From: Erythrobacter colymbi
Lineage (GTDB): Bacteria; Pseudomonadota; Alphaproteobacteria; Sphingomonadales; Sphingomonadaceae
Length of the DNA: 64,000 nucleotides
Assembly: GCF_002155685.1 (NCBI RefSeq)
Contig: NZ_MUYK01000007.1
Span: forward strand, 1-64,000
Direction: 5' to 3'
This document shows, in pieces, positions 25,285 to 33,942 of the stretch. Under the pieces are notes generated by a model, which did no database searches, was not told the DNA's origin, and was given only the letters and a program-made list of their open reading frames with translations. Every line of letters starts with the position of its first letter. Within the stretch, counting starts at the first letter, position 1. Made by a program: the position numbers and the translations under genes.

Positions 25285-26165
25285 GGCTCTGGCTGGCGGC
25301 TGTGCTGGCGCTGTTCGCGCTGCTGCCCGCGCCCGCGAGCGCGTGGGGCGAATATGCCCACCGCCAGACCGCGCGCGTCGCCGCCGCGAATGTCTCGCCG
25401 CAGGTGCGCGCGAAAATCCGCGCGCTGCTCGCCTACGAGAAGGACCTCGGCACGCCGAAATGTCCGCTGAAGACGCTCGAGGACGCGGCGGTCTGGGCCG
25501 ATTGCGTGCGCGGCGAGGGCTGGCGCTGGGGCTACACCGCCGCATGGCACTATCGCACTGCGCCGATCTGCCAGGTGTTCGACCCGCGCGCGAACTGCGC
25601 CGGGGGCAATTGCGTCACCGCCCAGATCACCCGTGCCCACCGCGTGCTCGCCGACGAGAGCCTGCCGCCGGCGGTGCGTCTGGAAGCGCTCGCTTTCATG
25701 GTCCACTTCGCGGGCGATGTGCACATGCCGCTCCATTCGGGCGACAACGAGGACCGCGGCGGCAACGCGCGCGAGGCCGATTACGGCATCATCCCGTCGC
25801 TCAACCTCCACTGGATCTGGGACGGCCCGCTGGCCGAGCGCGCGATCAGCGATCCGGCCGATCCGGTGGTGCGGCCCTACTCGGCGGCCGAGCGCGCCGA
25901 ACTGGCCAGCGGCACGCCCGACGACTGGGGCCGCGAGAGCTGGGAGATCGCGCGCAGCTTCGTCTATCCGACCGCCTTCGACACCGACAATCTGTGCGAC
26001 GGCAAGCTGCCCGAGAAGACCGCGCTGACGCAGGAGGACATCGTGCGCGGCGTGCCGGTGGCGCGCAAGCGGGTGGTGCAGGCCGGGCTCAGGATCGCAG
26101 GCCTGCTCGAAAGCGCCTTTGCGCCGGGGCCGCTGGTGGTGCCGGACGAGCGGCGGCGGCCCTAG
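25281..26165 (+). CDS. S1/P1 family nuclease, exported
   Basis: A 294-residue zinc-dependent nuclease of the S1/P1-phospholipase C fold. The signal peptide is about 1-21 (PAPASA). The mature protein begins with Trp (WGEYAHRQTARVAA), whose amino group is a zinc ligand in this family. Other ligand motifs are WADCVR, WHYRTA, HFAGDVHMPLHSGDNEDRGGN and LNLHWIWD. It likely degrades single-stranded nucleic acids outside the cytoplasm to recover phosphate or nucleosides. Its stop directly abuts the stop of the convergent LysE gene. Confidence 0.88.
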   Translation: MRLWLAAVLALFALLPAPASAWGEYAHRQTARVAAANVSPQVRAKIRALLAYEKDLGTPKCPLKTLEDAAVWADCVRGEGWRWGYTAAWHYRTAPICQVFDPRANCAGGNCVTAQITRAHRVLADESLPPAVRLEALAFMVHFAGDVHMPLHSGDNEDRGGNAREADYGIIPSLNLHWIWDGPLAERAISDPADPVVRPYSAAERAELASGTPDDWGRESWEIARSFVYPTAFDTDNLCDGKLPEKTALTQEDIVRGVPVARKRVVQAGLRIAGLLESAFAPGPLVVPDERRRP

Positions 26166-26774
26166 CTAGCTGAAAGCCTTCGTCAGAAACCACGCCGCGA
26201 CGCCAAGCATCGCGACTGCCAGCACCCGCCGCACCATCCGCGCACGGGCCTCGGCCAGCAGCGCCCCGCGCGCCCGCTCCGCCCCGAACACCAGCGCGAG
26301 GTGGATCACCGTGGCGATGGTGACGCTGGTCGCCGCGAAGACGAAGCCCTGCGGGATCGTCGGCTGACCGCCCGGCACGAACTGCGGCATCACCGCGACG
26401 AGGAACAGCGCGGCCTTGGGGTTGAGCAGGTTGAGCGCAAACCCCGCCAGCGCATGGCGCCCGCTGCGGCCCGCGCGTTCGAACTGCGCGGTGTCCGCCG
26501 AGCCTTTCCATGCGTCCCACGCCAGCCACGTCATCATCGCCGCCGCCAGCAGCGAGACCGCGCGGCCCAGCGGCCCGTCGGTCTCGAGGATCACGCTCGC
26601 CGCGAGCACGCTCAGCGCCGCATTGGCAGCGAGCCCCAGCGTGACCCCCGCCACCGCGCCGAGCCCCGCGCGGCGGCCCTCGGAGATCGTCAGTGTCGCC
26701 AGCCACGCCATGTTGGGGCCGGGGGTCAGCTCGACGATGAGGACGGCGATGGCGAAACCGACAAGGTCGATCAC
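26166..26774 (-). CDS. LysE/RhtB family amino-acid exporter
   Basis: A 202-residue inner-membrane protein with six predicted helices. The family signature ELTPGPNMAWLATLT (about 15-29) is followed by GRRAGLGAVAGVTLG, and FALNLLNPKAALFLVAVMPQF marks the third conserved block. The start is GTG at 26774, overlapping the stop of the cupin gene (GTGA), so translation is probably coupled. The substrate (homoserine-type or other amino acids) cannot be assigned. Confidence 0.88.
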   Translation of the reverse strand: MIDLVGFAIAVLIVELTPGPNMAWLATLTISEGRRAGLGAVAGVTLGLAANAALSVLAASVILETDGPLGRAVSLLAAAMMTWLAWDAWKGSADTAQFERAGRSGRHALAGFALNLLNPKAALFLVAVMPQFVPGGQPTIPQGFVFAATSVTIATVIHLALVFGAERARGALLAEARARMVRRVLAVAMLGVAAWFLTKAFS

Positions 26775-27238
26775 GGGGTGCGCCTGGCCTCGTAGCGGGT
26801 GCCGTCCTTGCGGGCGTAACCTTCGGCGTCAAACACCATGTCGATGTCCGGATATTCGCCGCTGTCGCGCTCATGGTCGCCCGCGCTGACGGCGACGAAG
26901 ACGCAAGGCTCGGACGAGCGGTTGTGGAGGTGGTGCCCGTTGGCCTCGCCCGCCGGGAAGGCGAGCACGTCGCCCGGCCCCACGATTGTCTCGCCGTGAT
27001 CGTCGATCAGCACCGCCTCGCCTGCGAGCATCACCACCAGCTCGTCCTCCTCGCGGTGCCAGTGGCGGTGCGAGGAGAAGGCGCCGGGCAGCAGCGTGCA
27101 GTGGCTCGCTCCCATGCGGGTCAGGCCGGCCACGGGGGCAAGGCGGCGATACCACCGCCCTTCGACCGCAGCGTCATAGGGGGGCGGGTATCCGGTCGCA
27201 TTGGTCTGGGGAATCGCGGCAAGATCAAGCTTGGGCAT
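26771..27238 (-). CDS. Cupin domain protein
   Basis: A 155-residue protein with both cupin motifs: HRHWHREEDELVVMLAGEA (about 57-75) and PAGEANGHHLHNRS (about 94-107). The histidines and glutamate of the metal site are present. ATG 27238 is chosen because AGGAG (27252-27248) lies 9 bp before it; a TTG 9 bp upstream is the alternative. It overlaps the downstream LysE gene. Its reaction is unknown. It is divergent from dapE with 29 bp between starts. Confidence 0.8.
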   Translation of the reverse strand: MPKLDLAAIPQTNATGYPPPYDAAVEGRWYRRLAPVAGLTRMGASHCTLLPGAFSSHRHWHREEDELVVMLAGEAVLIDDHGETIVGPGDVLAFPAGEANGHHLHNRSSEPCVFVAVSAGDHERDSGEYPDIDMVFDAEGYARKDGTRYEARRTP

Positions 27239-27267
27239 CGGCGGCAACTCCTGCTAGGCCATCGACA

Positions 27268-28416
27268 ATGCTCGACGTCACCGACCTTGCCAAGCGCCTG
27301 ATCGCCGCGCCTTCCGTTACGCCTGCGACCGGGGCCGTGTTCGATGCGCTCGCGGCGATGCTGGAGCCGCTCGGCTTTGCGGTCCACCGCTTCACGCGGG
27401 GCGAGGGAGCGGAGGGCTCCGACGAGGCACCGGTCGAGAACCTTTTCGCCATCCGCCAGGGCCCCGAGGGCACGAAGCACTTCGCCTTTGCCGGGCACCT
27501 CGATGTCGTCCCGCCGGGTGAAGGCTGGGCCTCCGACCCGTTCGAGCCGCAGGTGCGCGGCGAGCTGCTCCACGGGCGCGGTGCGGTCGACATGAAGGGC
27601 GCGATCGCCGCGATGGTCGCCGCCGTCGCCGAAGTGCCTGCCGAAGCCGGCACCATCAGCTTCCTCATCACCGGCGACGAGGAAGGCCCCGCGCTCCACG
27701 GCACCCGCGCCTTGATCGACTACATGGCGGCCGAGGGCATCCGTCCCGACCTGTGCCTTGTCGGCGAGCCGACCTCGGTCAACCGCCTTGGCGACATGGT
27801 GAAGATCGGACGGCGCGGCTCGGTCAACATCTTCATCGATGTCGAGGGCACGCAGGGCCACGTCGCCTATCCGCACCTGGCCGACAACCCGCTGCCGAAG
27901 CTGGTCGCTATCCTCGGCGAACTGGACTCGCTGACGCTCGATACGGGCACCAAGTGGTTCCAGCCCTCGAACCTCGAGATCACCGACATCAACGTCGGCA
28001 ACAAGGCGCACAACGTGATCCCCGCAGGCGGGGCGGCGCGCATCTCGATCCGCTTCAACGATCTCCACACCGGCAAGAGCCTGTCCGAGCGCGTGATGGC
28101 CATCGCCGAAAAGCACGGCGGCAAGGCGCGGCCCGTGATCTCGGGCGAGCCCTTCCTGACCGAACCGGGCGCCTTCTCGAAGCTGGTGAGCGCGGCGGTC
28201 GAGGCCGAAACCGGCATTGCGCCCGAACTCAGCACCACCGGTGGCACATCCGACGCGCGCTTCCTGCGCGCGGTCTGCCCGGTGATCGAATTCGGCCTGT
28301 GCAACGCGACGATGCACAAGCGCGACGAGGCGGTGGCCATCCCCGACCTTGCCGTGCTCGCGCGCATCTATGCCCGCATCGCAGCTGACGCACTGGCGCT
28401 GGCCGACACGGAATAA
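27268..28416 (+). CDS. dapE: Succinyl-diaminopimelate desuccinylase
   Basis: A 382-residue M20 metallohydrolase that removes succinate from N-succinyl-LL-DAP in lysine/peptidoglycan biosynthesis. Metal ligands are seen in AGHLDVVPPG (H75, D77), GRGAVDMKG (D108) and GDEEGPA, with the catalytic glutamate at 142-143. ATMHKRDE near the C-terminus holds the last histidine. The dimerisation insert occupies about 185-295. Length is typical. dapB, another gene of this pathway, is also in the window (35178-35906), but not in the same operon. Confidence 0.95.
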   Translation: MLDVTDLAKRLIAAPSVTPATGAVFDALAAMLEPLGFAVHRFTRGEGAEGSDEAPVENLFAIRQGPEGTKHFAFAGHLDVVPPGEGWASDPFEPQVRGELLHGRGAVDMKGAIAAMVAAVAEVPAEAGTISFLITGDEEGPALHGTRALIDYMAAEGIRPDLCLVGEPTSVNRLGDMVKIGRRGSVNIFIDVEGTQGHVAYPHLADNPLPKLVAILGELDSLTLDTGTKWFQPSNLEITDINVGNKAHNVIPAGGAARISIRFNDLHTGKSLSERVMAIAEKHGGKARPVISGEPFLTEPGAFSKLVSAAVEAETGIAPELSTTGGTSDARFLRAVCPVIEFGLCNATMHKRDEAVAIPDLAVLARIYARIAADALALADTE

Positions 28417-28444
28417 CACCCGCGACACGCGGACGGGAGCATTC

Positions 28445-29773
28445 ATGGATCGCAAGCTTACCCTCTACATCCTGATCGGCATGGTGCTGGGCGTGATCGT
28501 CGGCCAGCTGCTCAACCAGATGGTGCCCGCCGACGTGATCAAGGCCGACATCGCGCCGTGGTTCAAGCTGCTGTCGGATATCTTCCTCAACCTCATCAAG
28601 ATGCTGGTCGCGCCGCTGGTGCTCTCGACCATCGTCGTCGGCATCGCGCATATGGGTGACAGCGCCGCGCTCGGCCGCATCGGGGTGCGTGCGCTGCTGT
28701 GGTTCATCACCGCGAGCCTCGTCTCGATCGGTCTGGGCCTTGTGCTCGTGAACTTCTTCCAGCCCGGCGTCGGCGCGCCGATCCCGGACGTTGCAACGGC
28801 GGCGGCCGCGGTGGGCGAGGTCAAGGAGTTGAAGGCGACCGACTTCATCCTCTCGATCTTCCCCAAGAACGCGGTCGAGGCGCTGGCGACCAACAATATC
28901 CTGCAAATTCTGGTGTTCTCGATCTTCGCGGGTGTCGCCCTGTCCGCCATCGGCGAGAAGGGCGCGGCGCTGGTCAAGGGGGCGGATGCGCTTGCGGAGA
29001 TGATGCTTCAGGTCACCGGCTACGTGATGCGCTATGCGCCCGTCGCGGTGTTCGGCGCGCTCGCCAATGTCGTGGCGGCGAGCGGGCTCGCGATCCTCGG
29101 CACCTATCTGCAACTCCTGACCGAGTTCTATTTCTCGCTGGTGCTCTTGTGGGTGATCCTGCTGTCGGCGGGTGCGGTGTTCCTTGGGCGCCGCATCTTC
29201 GCGCTGATCCGCTACATCCGCCAGCCGCTGATGATTGCCTTCTCGACCGCTTCGAGCGAGGCCGCGCTGCCCAAGCTGTTCGAGCAGCTCGACCGCTTCG
29301 GCGTGCCGCGCCGCATCTCGGGCTTCATGCTGCCACTGGGCTACAGCTTCAATCTCGACGGCTCGATGATGTACATGAGCTTCGCGACGATCTTCATCGC
29401 GCAGGCCTATGGCATGGACCTCAGCGTCGGCACGCAGATCATGATCCTGCTGACGCTGATGATTTCCTCGAAGGGCATCGCCGCCGTGCCGCGCGCGAGC
29501 CTTGTGGTCATCACCGGCACGCTGGCAATGTTCGGGCTGCCGGTGGAGGGCGTGGCGATCATCCTCGCCATCGACCAGTTCCTCGACATGGGCCGCACGG
29601 CGACCAACGTGGTCGGCAACGCCGTGGCAACCGCGGTGATCACCAAGTGGGAGGGGATGCTCGAGGTCGAGGAGCCCGAGGTGGTCGACCACCCCCACGC
29701 TCCGGCGCATACGGCGGCGGATGGGCGCGCGGGGCTGGAGCTGGACGAGAGCAATTTCGGAGAGGGGCGCTAG
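28445..29773 (+). CDS. Dicarboxylate/amino acid:cation symporter (DAACS family)
   Basis: A 442-residue inner-membrane transporter of the glutamate/C4-dicarboxylate (GltP/DctA) family. Hydrophobic helices start at residue 5. The serine-rich re-entrant loop STASSEAALPK (about 275-285) and the substrate/sodium-binding NLDGSMMY (about 304-311) and GRTATNVVGNA (about 385-395) are present. The C-terminal 40 residues are acidic and histidine-rich and cytoplasmic. It lies 28 bp after dapE on the same strand. Glutamate, aspartate, succinate or fumarate are all possible substrates. Confidence 0.88.
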   Translation: MDRKLTLYILIGMVLGVIVGQLLNQMVPADVIKADIAPWFKLLSDIFLNLIKMLVAPLVLSTIVVGIAHMGDSAALGRIGVRALLWFITASLVSIGLGLVLVNFFQPGVGAPIPDVATAAAAVGEVKELKATDFILSIFPKNAVEALATNNILQILVFSIFAGVALSAIGEKGAALVKGADALAEMMLQVTGYVMRYAPVAVFGALANVVAASGLAILGTYLQLLTEFYFSLVLLWVILLSAGAVFLGRRIFALIRYIRQPLMIAFSTASSEAALPKLFEQLDRFGVPRRISGFMLPLGYSFNLDGSMMYMSFATIFIAQAYGMDLSVGTQIMILLTLMISSKGIAAVPRASLVVITGTLAMFGLPVEGVAIILAIDQFLDMGRTATNVVGNAVATAVITKWEGMLEVEEPEVVDHPHAPAHTAADGRAGLELDESNFGEGR

Positions 29774-29785
29774 GGGAGCAGCACG

Positions 29786-30307
29786 ATGGCGGAGCGGCGC
29801 TGGCCGACCCGGCATCCCGGCCCTGCGGTGTTCTCGCCCTGCGAGCGCTATCGTTATCGGCTTGAGCGGATCATCGGGCCCGGCCCTTCGCTCGGCATCG
29901 TGATGATCAACCCCTCGCGCGCGACGGCAGACCTCGACGATCCGACCATCGACCGGGTGCAGGCGCTATGCCGCCGCCTCGGCTTCGGTCGCGCGATCAT
30001 CGGCAATCTCTTCGCGTGGCGCACGCACGACGTACGCGAGCTGGCGCGGGTCGATGATCCCGTCGGGCCGGAAAATGACGCGCACCTCGCCGCCCTCGCC
30101 CGCGAGGCCGACACGGTTGTCGTCGCCTGGGGTGCAGCGGGAAAGATACCGGCCAGCCATGCCGCACGATGGCGCGAGGTTGCCGGTGTCCTCGAGGCCG
30201 CTGGAAAGCCGCTCCACTGCCTCACGCATCTGAAGAGCGGCTATCCGCGCCACCCGCAGATCCTGATCCACGAGACGCCGCTGCCGCTGTGGCGGCGTCC
30301 CGCCTAG
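29786..30307 (+). CDS. DUF1643 domain protein
   Basis: A 173-residue cytoplasmic protein. The family pattern is clear: YRYRLERIIGPGPSLGIVMINPS, ATADLDDPTIDRVQ, IGNLFAWRTHD and VVAWGAAG, ending with HCLTHLKSGYPRHPQIL. The function of DUF1643 is not established. The nucleotide-binding-like layout and conserved N, D, R and H residues suggest an enzyme. It follows the symporter gene by 12 bp. Its last codon overlaps, by 4 bp, the stop of the convergent lipoprotein gene. Confidence 0.82.
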   Translation: MAERRWPTRHPGPAVFSPCERYRYRLERIIGPGPSLGIVMINPSRATADLDDPTIDRVQALCRRLGFGRAIIGNLFAWRTHDVRELARVDDPVGPENDAHLAALAREADTVVVAWGAAGKIPASHAARWREVAGVLEAAGKPLHCLTHLKSGYPRHPQILIHETPLPLWRRPA

Positions 30308-30711
30308 TCCTTAACATACTCCACCGGCACGAACGCGCCCAGCGAGCAGCCTGCGCCGCGTTGCAGCGTGCCGCCGGTGGTTTGCAGCACGTAGATGATC
30401 TGCGGCGTGCAGAGCTGGTCGATCGAGGTCTCGTAGGCGATCGCGCGGTCCCAGCCGAGGCCGGGGCAGCGCGCCTTGAGCGTGTTGCGATAGACCTTGC
30501 CGCCCTGCATCTCGAAATCGATCACCTTGTCCGTGCGCACCACCGTGGCGCGCACCTGTGAGCGGTTGATGCAGCTTACGCCCTCGCCCAGCTCCTTGAC
30601 CGCAGGCGTGCGCGCCGCATCGGCGGCGGCGATAGCTTCGGGATCGCGCGGCGAGCAGCCGGCGAGGGCAAGCAAGGGCAGGGCGGCCAAGGCAAGGGGG
30701 CGCAGGGTCAT
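30304..30711 (-). CDS. Putative lipoprotein
   Basis: A 135-residue protein with a signal peptide ending in the lipobox LALAGC (cleavage before C19). The mature domain has cysteines in VSCINRSQVRATVV, KARCPGLGWD and DQLCTP, and GGKVYRNTLK in the middle. It resembles small uncharacterised sphingomonad lipoproteins seen by pattern (possibly DUF6491-like; not certain). The start at 30711 is preferred to one 15 bp upstream because it begins directly with the basic n-region MTLRP. Function unknown. Confidence 0.65.
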   Translation of the reverse strand: MTLRPLALAALPLLALAGCSPRDPEAIAAADAARTPAVKELGEGVSCINRSQVRATVVRTDKVIDFEMQGGKVYRNTLKARCPGLGWDRAIAYETSIDQLCTPQIIYVLQTTGGTLQRGAGCSLGAFVPVEYVKD

Positions 30712-30785
30712 GGCGTGTCTCTCCACCTGAGAAGCACGCCATCATCGCCCCCGCGCTTGAACCGCGCCTTAATCCATGTGGCCCG

Positions 30786-32558
30786 TCAGGTCTCGTCGCG
30801 CTCCATCAGGATCTCGACCCCGTCCTTGGGATTGCGCAGATACAGGCGGTTGTTGCTGACGCTGAAGTTGAAGACGAGATCGGTGCCTTCGATGTGCAGC
30901 TGCTTTTCGTTGATCGCGAAGGACTGGTAGATCGTATCCCCCGTATCGCGGCCGCTGTTGCGCTCGGTGACGAATTCGCCGTCCTGGCTGATCTGGATCA
31001 CGTCGCCGCGCGCGACATCGTCGACGCCCTTGTGGCGCAGCACCTTCCAGTCACCGAACACCTCGGAGATCCGGCCGGGAAGCTGCGACTTGGGCAGCGC
31101 GGCGAGGCGCCCGGCCTTCGCTTCGAGGCCGGTGACCAGCTGGAGCTCGCCGTCCATGCCCTCGAGGCCCGAGGTCCTGATCCGCCCGGCAAGGCCTGCG
31201 AGCAGCTCCGCCGCGCCCTTGGCGTCCCGCGTGTCGCGATAGGCGGCAAGCGCCGCGCGGGTGGTCTCGAACTGATCGACCAGCAGCTCGGCCTTGGCGA
31301 GGTTGGCGGGGACGCCTTCCTCCGACAGGGCGACGCGGTCGGCGTGGCTTGCGCGCTTCTGGGTGATGGCATCGGTGTAGCTCACCGCGATCTCGGCGAG
31401 CGGCGCGCCCTTGGCATCGCCATCGAGCGTGGCGAAGATCCCGCCGCCGCTGCTCGAGAGGAACGCGCTTCCCACGGTCACCGTCACCGTGCCGTTGCCG
31501 GCGTCGGCGATCAGCTCGCCCGGCACGCCGTAAATCGCACCCACCTTCACGCCCGGAGCCGGGTCGATCGAGATGACGAGGTCCTGCGCGACCTCGCTCA
31601 CCATGTTGCCGAACTCCTTCGTGAACAGCTCGCCCGCGGCGCCTTCGCGCGGCACGAAGAACAGGTTGCCGCCGCGCACGCTCGACACCCGCGTCGCGAG
31701 CGCCCCGTCGAAGTGCGCGCCGACGCCGATGGTGGTGAGGCCGACGCCCTTGCGCGATCCGTCGATCGCCTGCGCCATGAAACCTTCGGCCGTGGTGTTG
31801 CCGGTGTTGGGGTTCTCGTCGGTGAACAGCATCATGCGGGTCTTGCCGCGGCTGTTGGGCAGTTCGGCAAAGGCCGTCGCGAAGCCCAGCTTCATGCCCG
31901 CCTCCATCGAGGTCGACCCGTCGATTGCGATGGCATCGACCGCGCGGTGAAGCGCTTCCTTGTTGCCCGCGACATCGATCACCGGCTGGTGAACGAGCGA
32001 GGTGGTGCCGTAGATCACGATGCCGAGCCGGTCCTTCTCGCCCAGCTTGTCGATCACCGCGTGAAGCCCTTCCTTGACCCGCGCGATCGGTTCGCCGGTC
32101 ATCGAGCCGGAGCGGTCGACCACCGCGATCAGGCTGATCGGCTCGGCGGCATAGGTCTCCGCGTCGATCCCGCTGTCGAAGCCGATGCCGACGAAATACT
32201 GCCCCGGCGTGCGGGCCGAGGCCTTGGCGTGGGTGGCGACGCAGAACAGCTGCGCACACTCGCCCTTGGGCGGCAGCATCAGGTCATGTTCGCCCATCAG
32301 CCCTTCGACCGTGAAGCTGGCGGGCGAGGGCAGGCCGGGTTCGGCAGCCTGATCGTCGAGCGCGATCGAGCGGAAGTGCTTCACATCCTGCGCGCCGCCC
32401 TGCCGGATGCGGGCGCCGGTGACGATGATCATCTGACTGGCAGCATCATCCTCGTCTTCGGGCGGTGGGGAGGTGTCCTGCGCGAAGGCCGGCGGTGCCA
32501 GCAGCGACAGACAGGCGCCCATCATCAGAGCGCGGCGGGACGACTTGGAAAAGCGCAT
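30786..32558 (-). CDS. Exported VWA-domain protein with a TonB-box-like N-terminus
   Basis: A 590-residue protein with a signal peptide ending APPAFAQ. The mature N-terminus is acidic and then reads MIIVTGARIRQGGAQDVKHF, like the TonB box of sphingomonad TonB-dependent receptors (IVVTG.R), although no plug or barrel follows. The von Willebrand A domain (about 140-330) has the MIDAS motif DRSGSMTGEP and DGSTSMEAG further on. The rest is beta-rich. It ends in the cytosol-unlike segment NNRLYLRNPKDGVEILMERDE. Probably a periplasmic or surface protein for protein-protein contact. Role unknown. Confidence 0.75.
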   Translation of the reverse strand: MRFSKSSRRALMMGACLSLLAPPAFAQDTSPPPEDEDDAASQMIIVTGARIRQGGAQDVKHFRSIALDDQAAEPGLPSPASFTVEGLMGEHDLMLPPKGECAQLFCVATHAKASARTPGQYFVGIGFDSGIDAETYAAEPISLIAVVDRSGSMTGEPIARVKEGLHAVIDKLGEKDRLGIVIYGTTSLVHQPVIDVAGNKEALHRAVDAIAIDGSTSMEAGMKLGFATAFAELPNSRGKTRMMLFTDENPNTGNTTAEGFMAQAIDGSRKGVGLTTIGVGAHFDGALATRVSSVRGGNLFFVPREGAAGELFTKEFGNMVSEVAQDLVISIDPAPGVKVGAIYGVPGELIADAGNGTVTVTVGSAFLSSSGGGIFATLDGDAKGAPLAEIAVSYTDAITQKRASHADRVALSEEGVPANLAKAELLVDQFETTRAALAAYRDTRDAKGAAELLAGLAGRIRTSGLEGMDGELQLVTGLEAKAGRLAALPKSQLPGRISEVFGDWKVLRHKGVDDVARGDVIQISQDGEFVTERNSGRDTGDTIYQSFAINEKQLHIEGTDLVFNFSVSNNRLYLRNPKDGVEILMERDET

Positions 32559-32645
32559 GGCTCATCTCCCCTGTTATGTCGGAAGAGACTAACCCGATTC
32601 GGGCACCGCGCCTAATGGTATGGTTTTGCAACGGGATTTGCCGGC

Positions 32646-33293
32646 TCACCCGCGCGGATTTTCCAGCACTTTCTTGCGGAACGAACACAGGTCCACGACT
32701 TTGCAGCGCCAGCATTCGGGCGTCCGCGCCTTGCACAGGTAGCGGCCGTGGAGGATCATCCAGTGGTGCGAATCCCGGCGGAAGGGCTGGGGCACGCGCT
32801 TCTCCAGCTTCGCCTCGACCTGTTCGGGGGTCTTGCCCTTGGCCATGCCGGTGCGGTTGGAGACGCGGAAGATGTGCGTATCGACCGCGAAGGTCTCCTG
32901 CCCGAACCAGCAATTGAGCACGACATTGGCGGTCTTGCGGCCAACCCCGGGGAGCTTCACCAACTTGTCGCGGCTGTCCGGCACGTCTCCGCCGTAGTCA
33001 TCGACGAGGATCTGCGAAAGCGCGATGACGTTCTTGGCCTTGGAATTGAACAGGCCGATGGTCTTGATGTGCTCCTTCAGCCCCTCCTCGCCGAGCGCCA
33101 GCATCTGCTGCGGTGTCTCGACCTTGGCGAACAGCGCGCGCGTGGCCTTGTTCACCCCCACATCGGTCGCCTGCGCCGATAGCGCCACGGCGACGAGCAG
33201 CTGGTAGGCATTGCCATATTCCAGCTCGGTCTGGGGCGAGGGGTTGTCTTCGGCGAGGCGCCGGAAGAATTCGAAGATCTGGTCGCGTTTCAT
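32646..33293 (-). CDS. nth: Endonuclease III
   Basis: A 215-residue DNA glycosylase/AP lyase that removes oxidised pyrimidines. The HhH motif LPGVGRKTA carries the catalytic lysine K120, and D138 lies in VDTHIFRV. The [4Fe-4S] cluster cysteines are C187, C194, C197 and C203 (CKARTPECWRCKVVDLC). All positions match the E. coli numbering. It lies 3 bp downstream of the uncharacterised 213-residue gene and probably shares its transcript. Confidence 0.97.
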   Translation of the reverse strand: MKRDQIFEFFRRLAEDNPSPQTELEYGNAYQLLVAVALSAQATDVGVNKATRALFAKVETPQQMLALGEEGLKEHIKTIGLFNSKAKNVIALSQILVDDYGGDVPDSRDKLVKLPGVGRKTANVVLNCWFGQETFAVDTHIFRVSNRTGMAKGKTPEQVEAKLEKRVPQPFRRDSHHWMILHGRYLCKARTPECWRCKVVDLCSFRKKVLENPRG

Positions 33294-33296
33294 GTC

Positions 33297-33938
33297 TCAG
33301 CCGAACAACCTGCGCCACAGGCTGTTCCCGGCCGCCGTCCCGCGCGGGGCCGGCTTGCGGACCCAGTTGGTGCGCTTCTGCCAATTGATCCCCGGCACAT
33401 CGAGCCGCGTTTCGGGATCGCCGTTCCAGTTGGGGGCGAAGCCTCCCGCCTTGAGCGCCGCGACGATCGCCTCGCCGATGGCGCGCTTCGCCTCGGCCCC
33501 TTCGGCAACCGCATCGAAGCCGATGTAAAGCGCATCGCCTGCCACCACCCGCTCCAGATCCTGCCCGTGGTAGAAGGCAAAGCCGCGCCATTTGCCCGGC
33601 GGATCGCGGCCGATCAGGTCCCAGGCATCGCCATGCGCATCGCTGGTGGTCATCCCGGCGTTGTGGAGCGCAAGGATGCCGCCCGCTTCCAGCGCATCGA
33701 AGGCGCGGGCGAGGCGGTCCCAGTCGGTCACGGCGGGCCAGCCCGCTTCCGCCGCACGCTTGGCATCCATCACCGCCAGCGCATGATCGCGCACCGCGGT
33801 GGCATGGGGCGCCCCGTTCGGATCGAAGGCCATATCGGCGATGAAAGTCTCGAGATCGTCCTCGTTGAAGAACCCGCCCGCGATCAGCACTTCCACCGTT
33901 TTGCGGTAGTAGGCCAGATCGTCGACATCGTCTTCCAT
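33297..33938 (-). CDS. Conserved hypothetical protein (DUF6891-like)
   Basis: A 213-residue cytoplasmic protein with an acidic, helical N-terminal half (EDDVDDLAYYRKTVEVL) and a conserved-looking core GILALHNAGMTTSDAHGD, then FYHGQDLERVV. The C-terminal part has GGFAPNWNGDPETRL and a tryptophan-rich tail. The pattern recalls DUF6891, though I cannot confirm this. It lies between the M48 protease gene (4 bp upstream) and nth (3 bp downstream) on the same strand. Its function is unknown. Confidence 0.65.
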   Translation of the reverse strand: MEDDVDDLAYYRKTVEVLIAGGFFNEDDLETFIADMAFDPNGAPHATAVRDHALAVMDAKRAAEAGWPAVTDWDRLARAFDALEAGGILALHNAGMTTSDAHGDAWDLIGRDPPGKWRGFAFYHGQDLERVVAGDALYIGFDAVAEGAEAKRAIGEAIVAALKAGGFAPNWNGDPETRLDVPGINWQKRTNWVRKPAPRGTAAGNSLWRRLFG

Positions 33939-33942
33939 GCTT

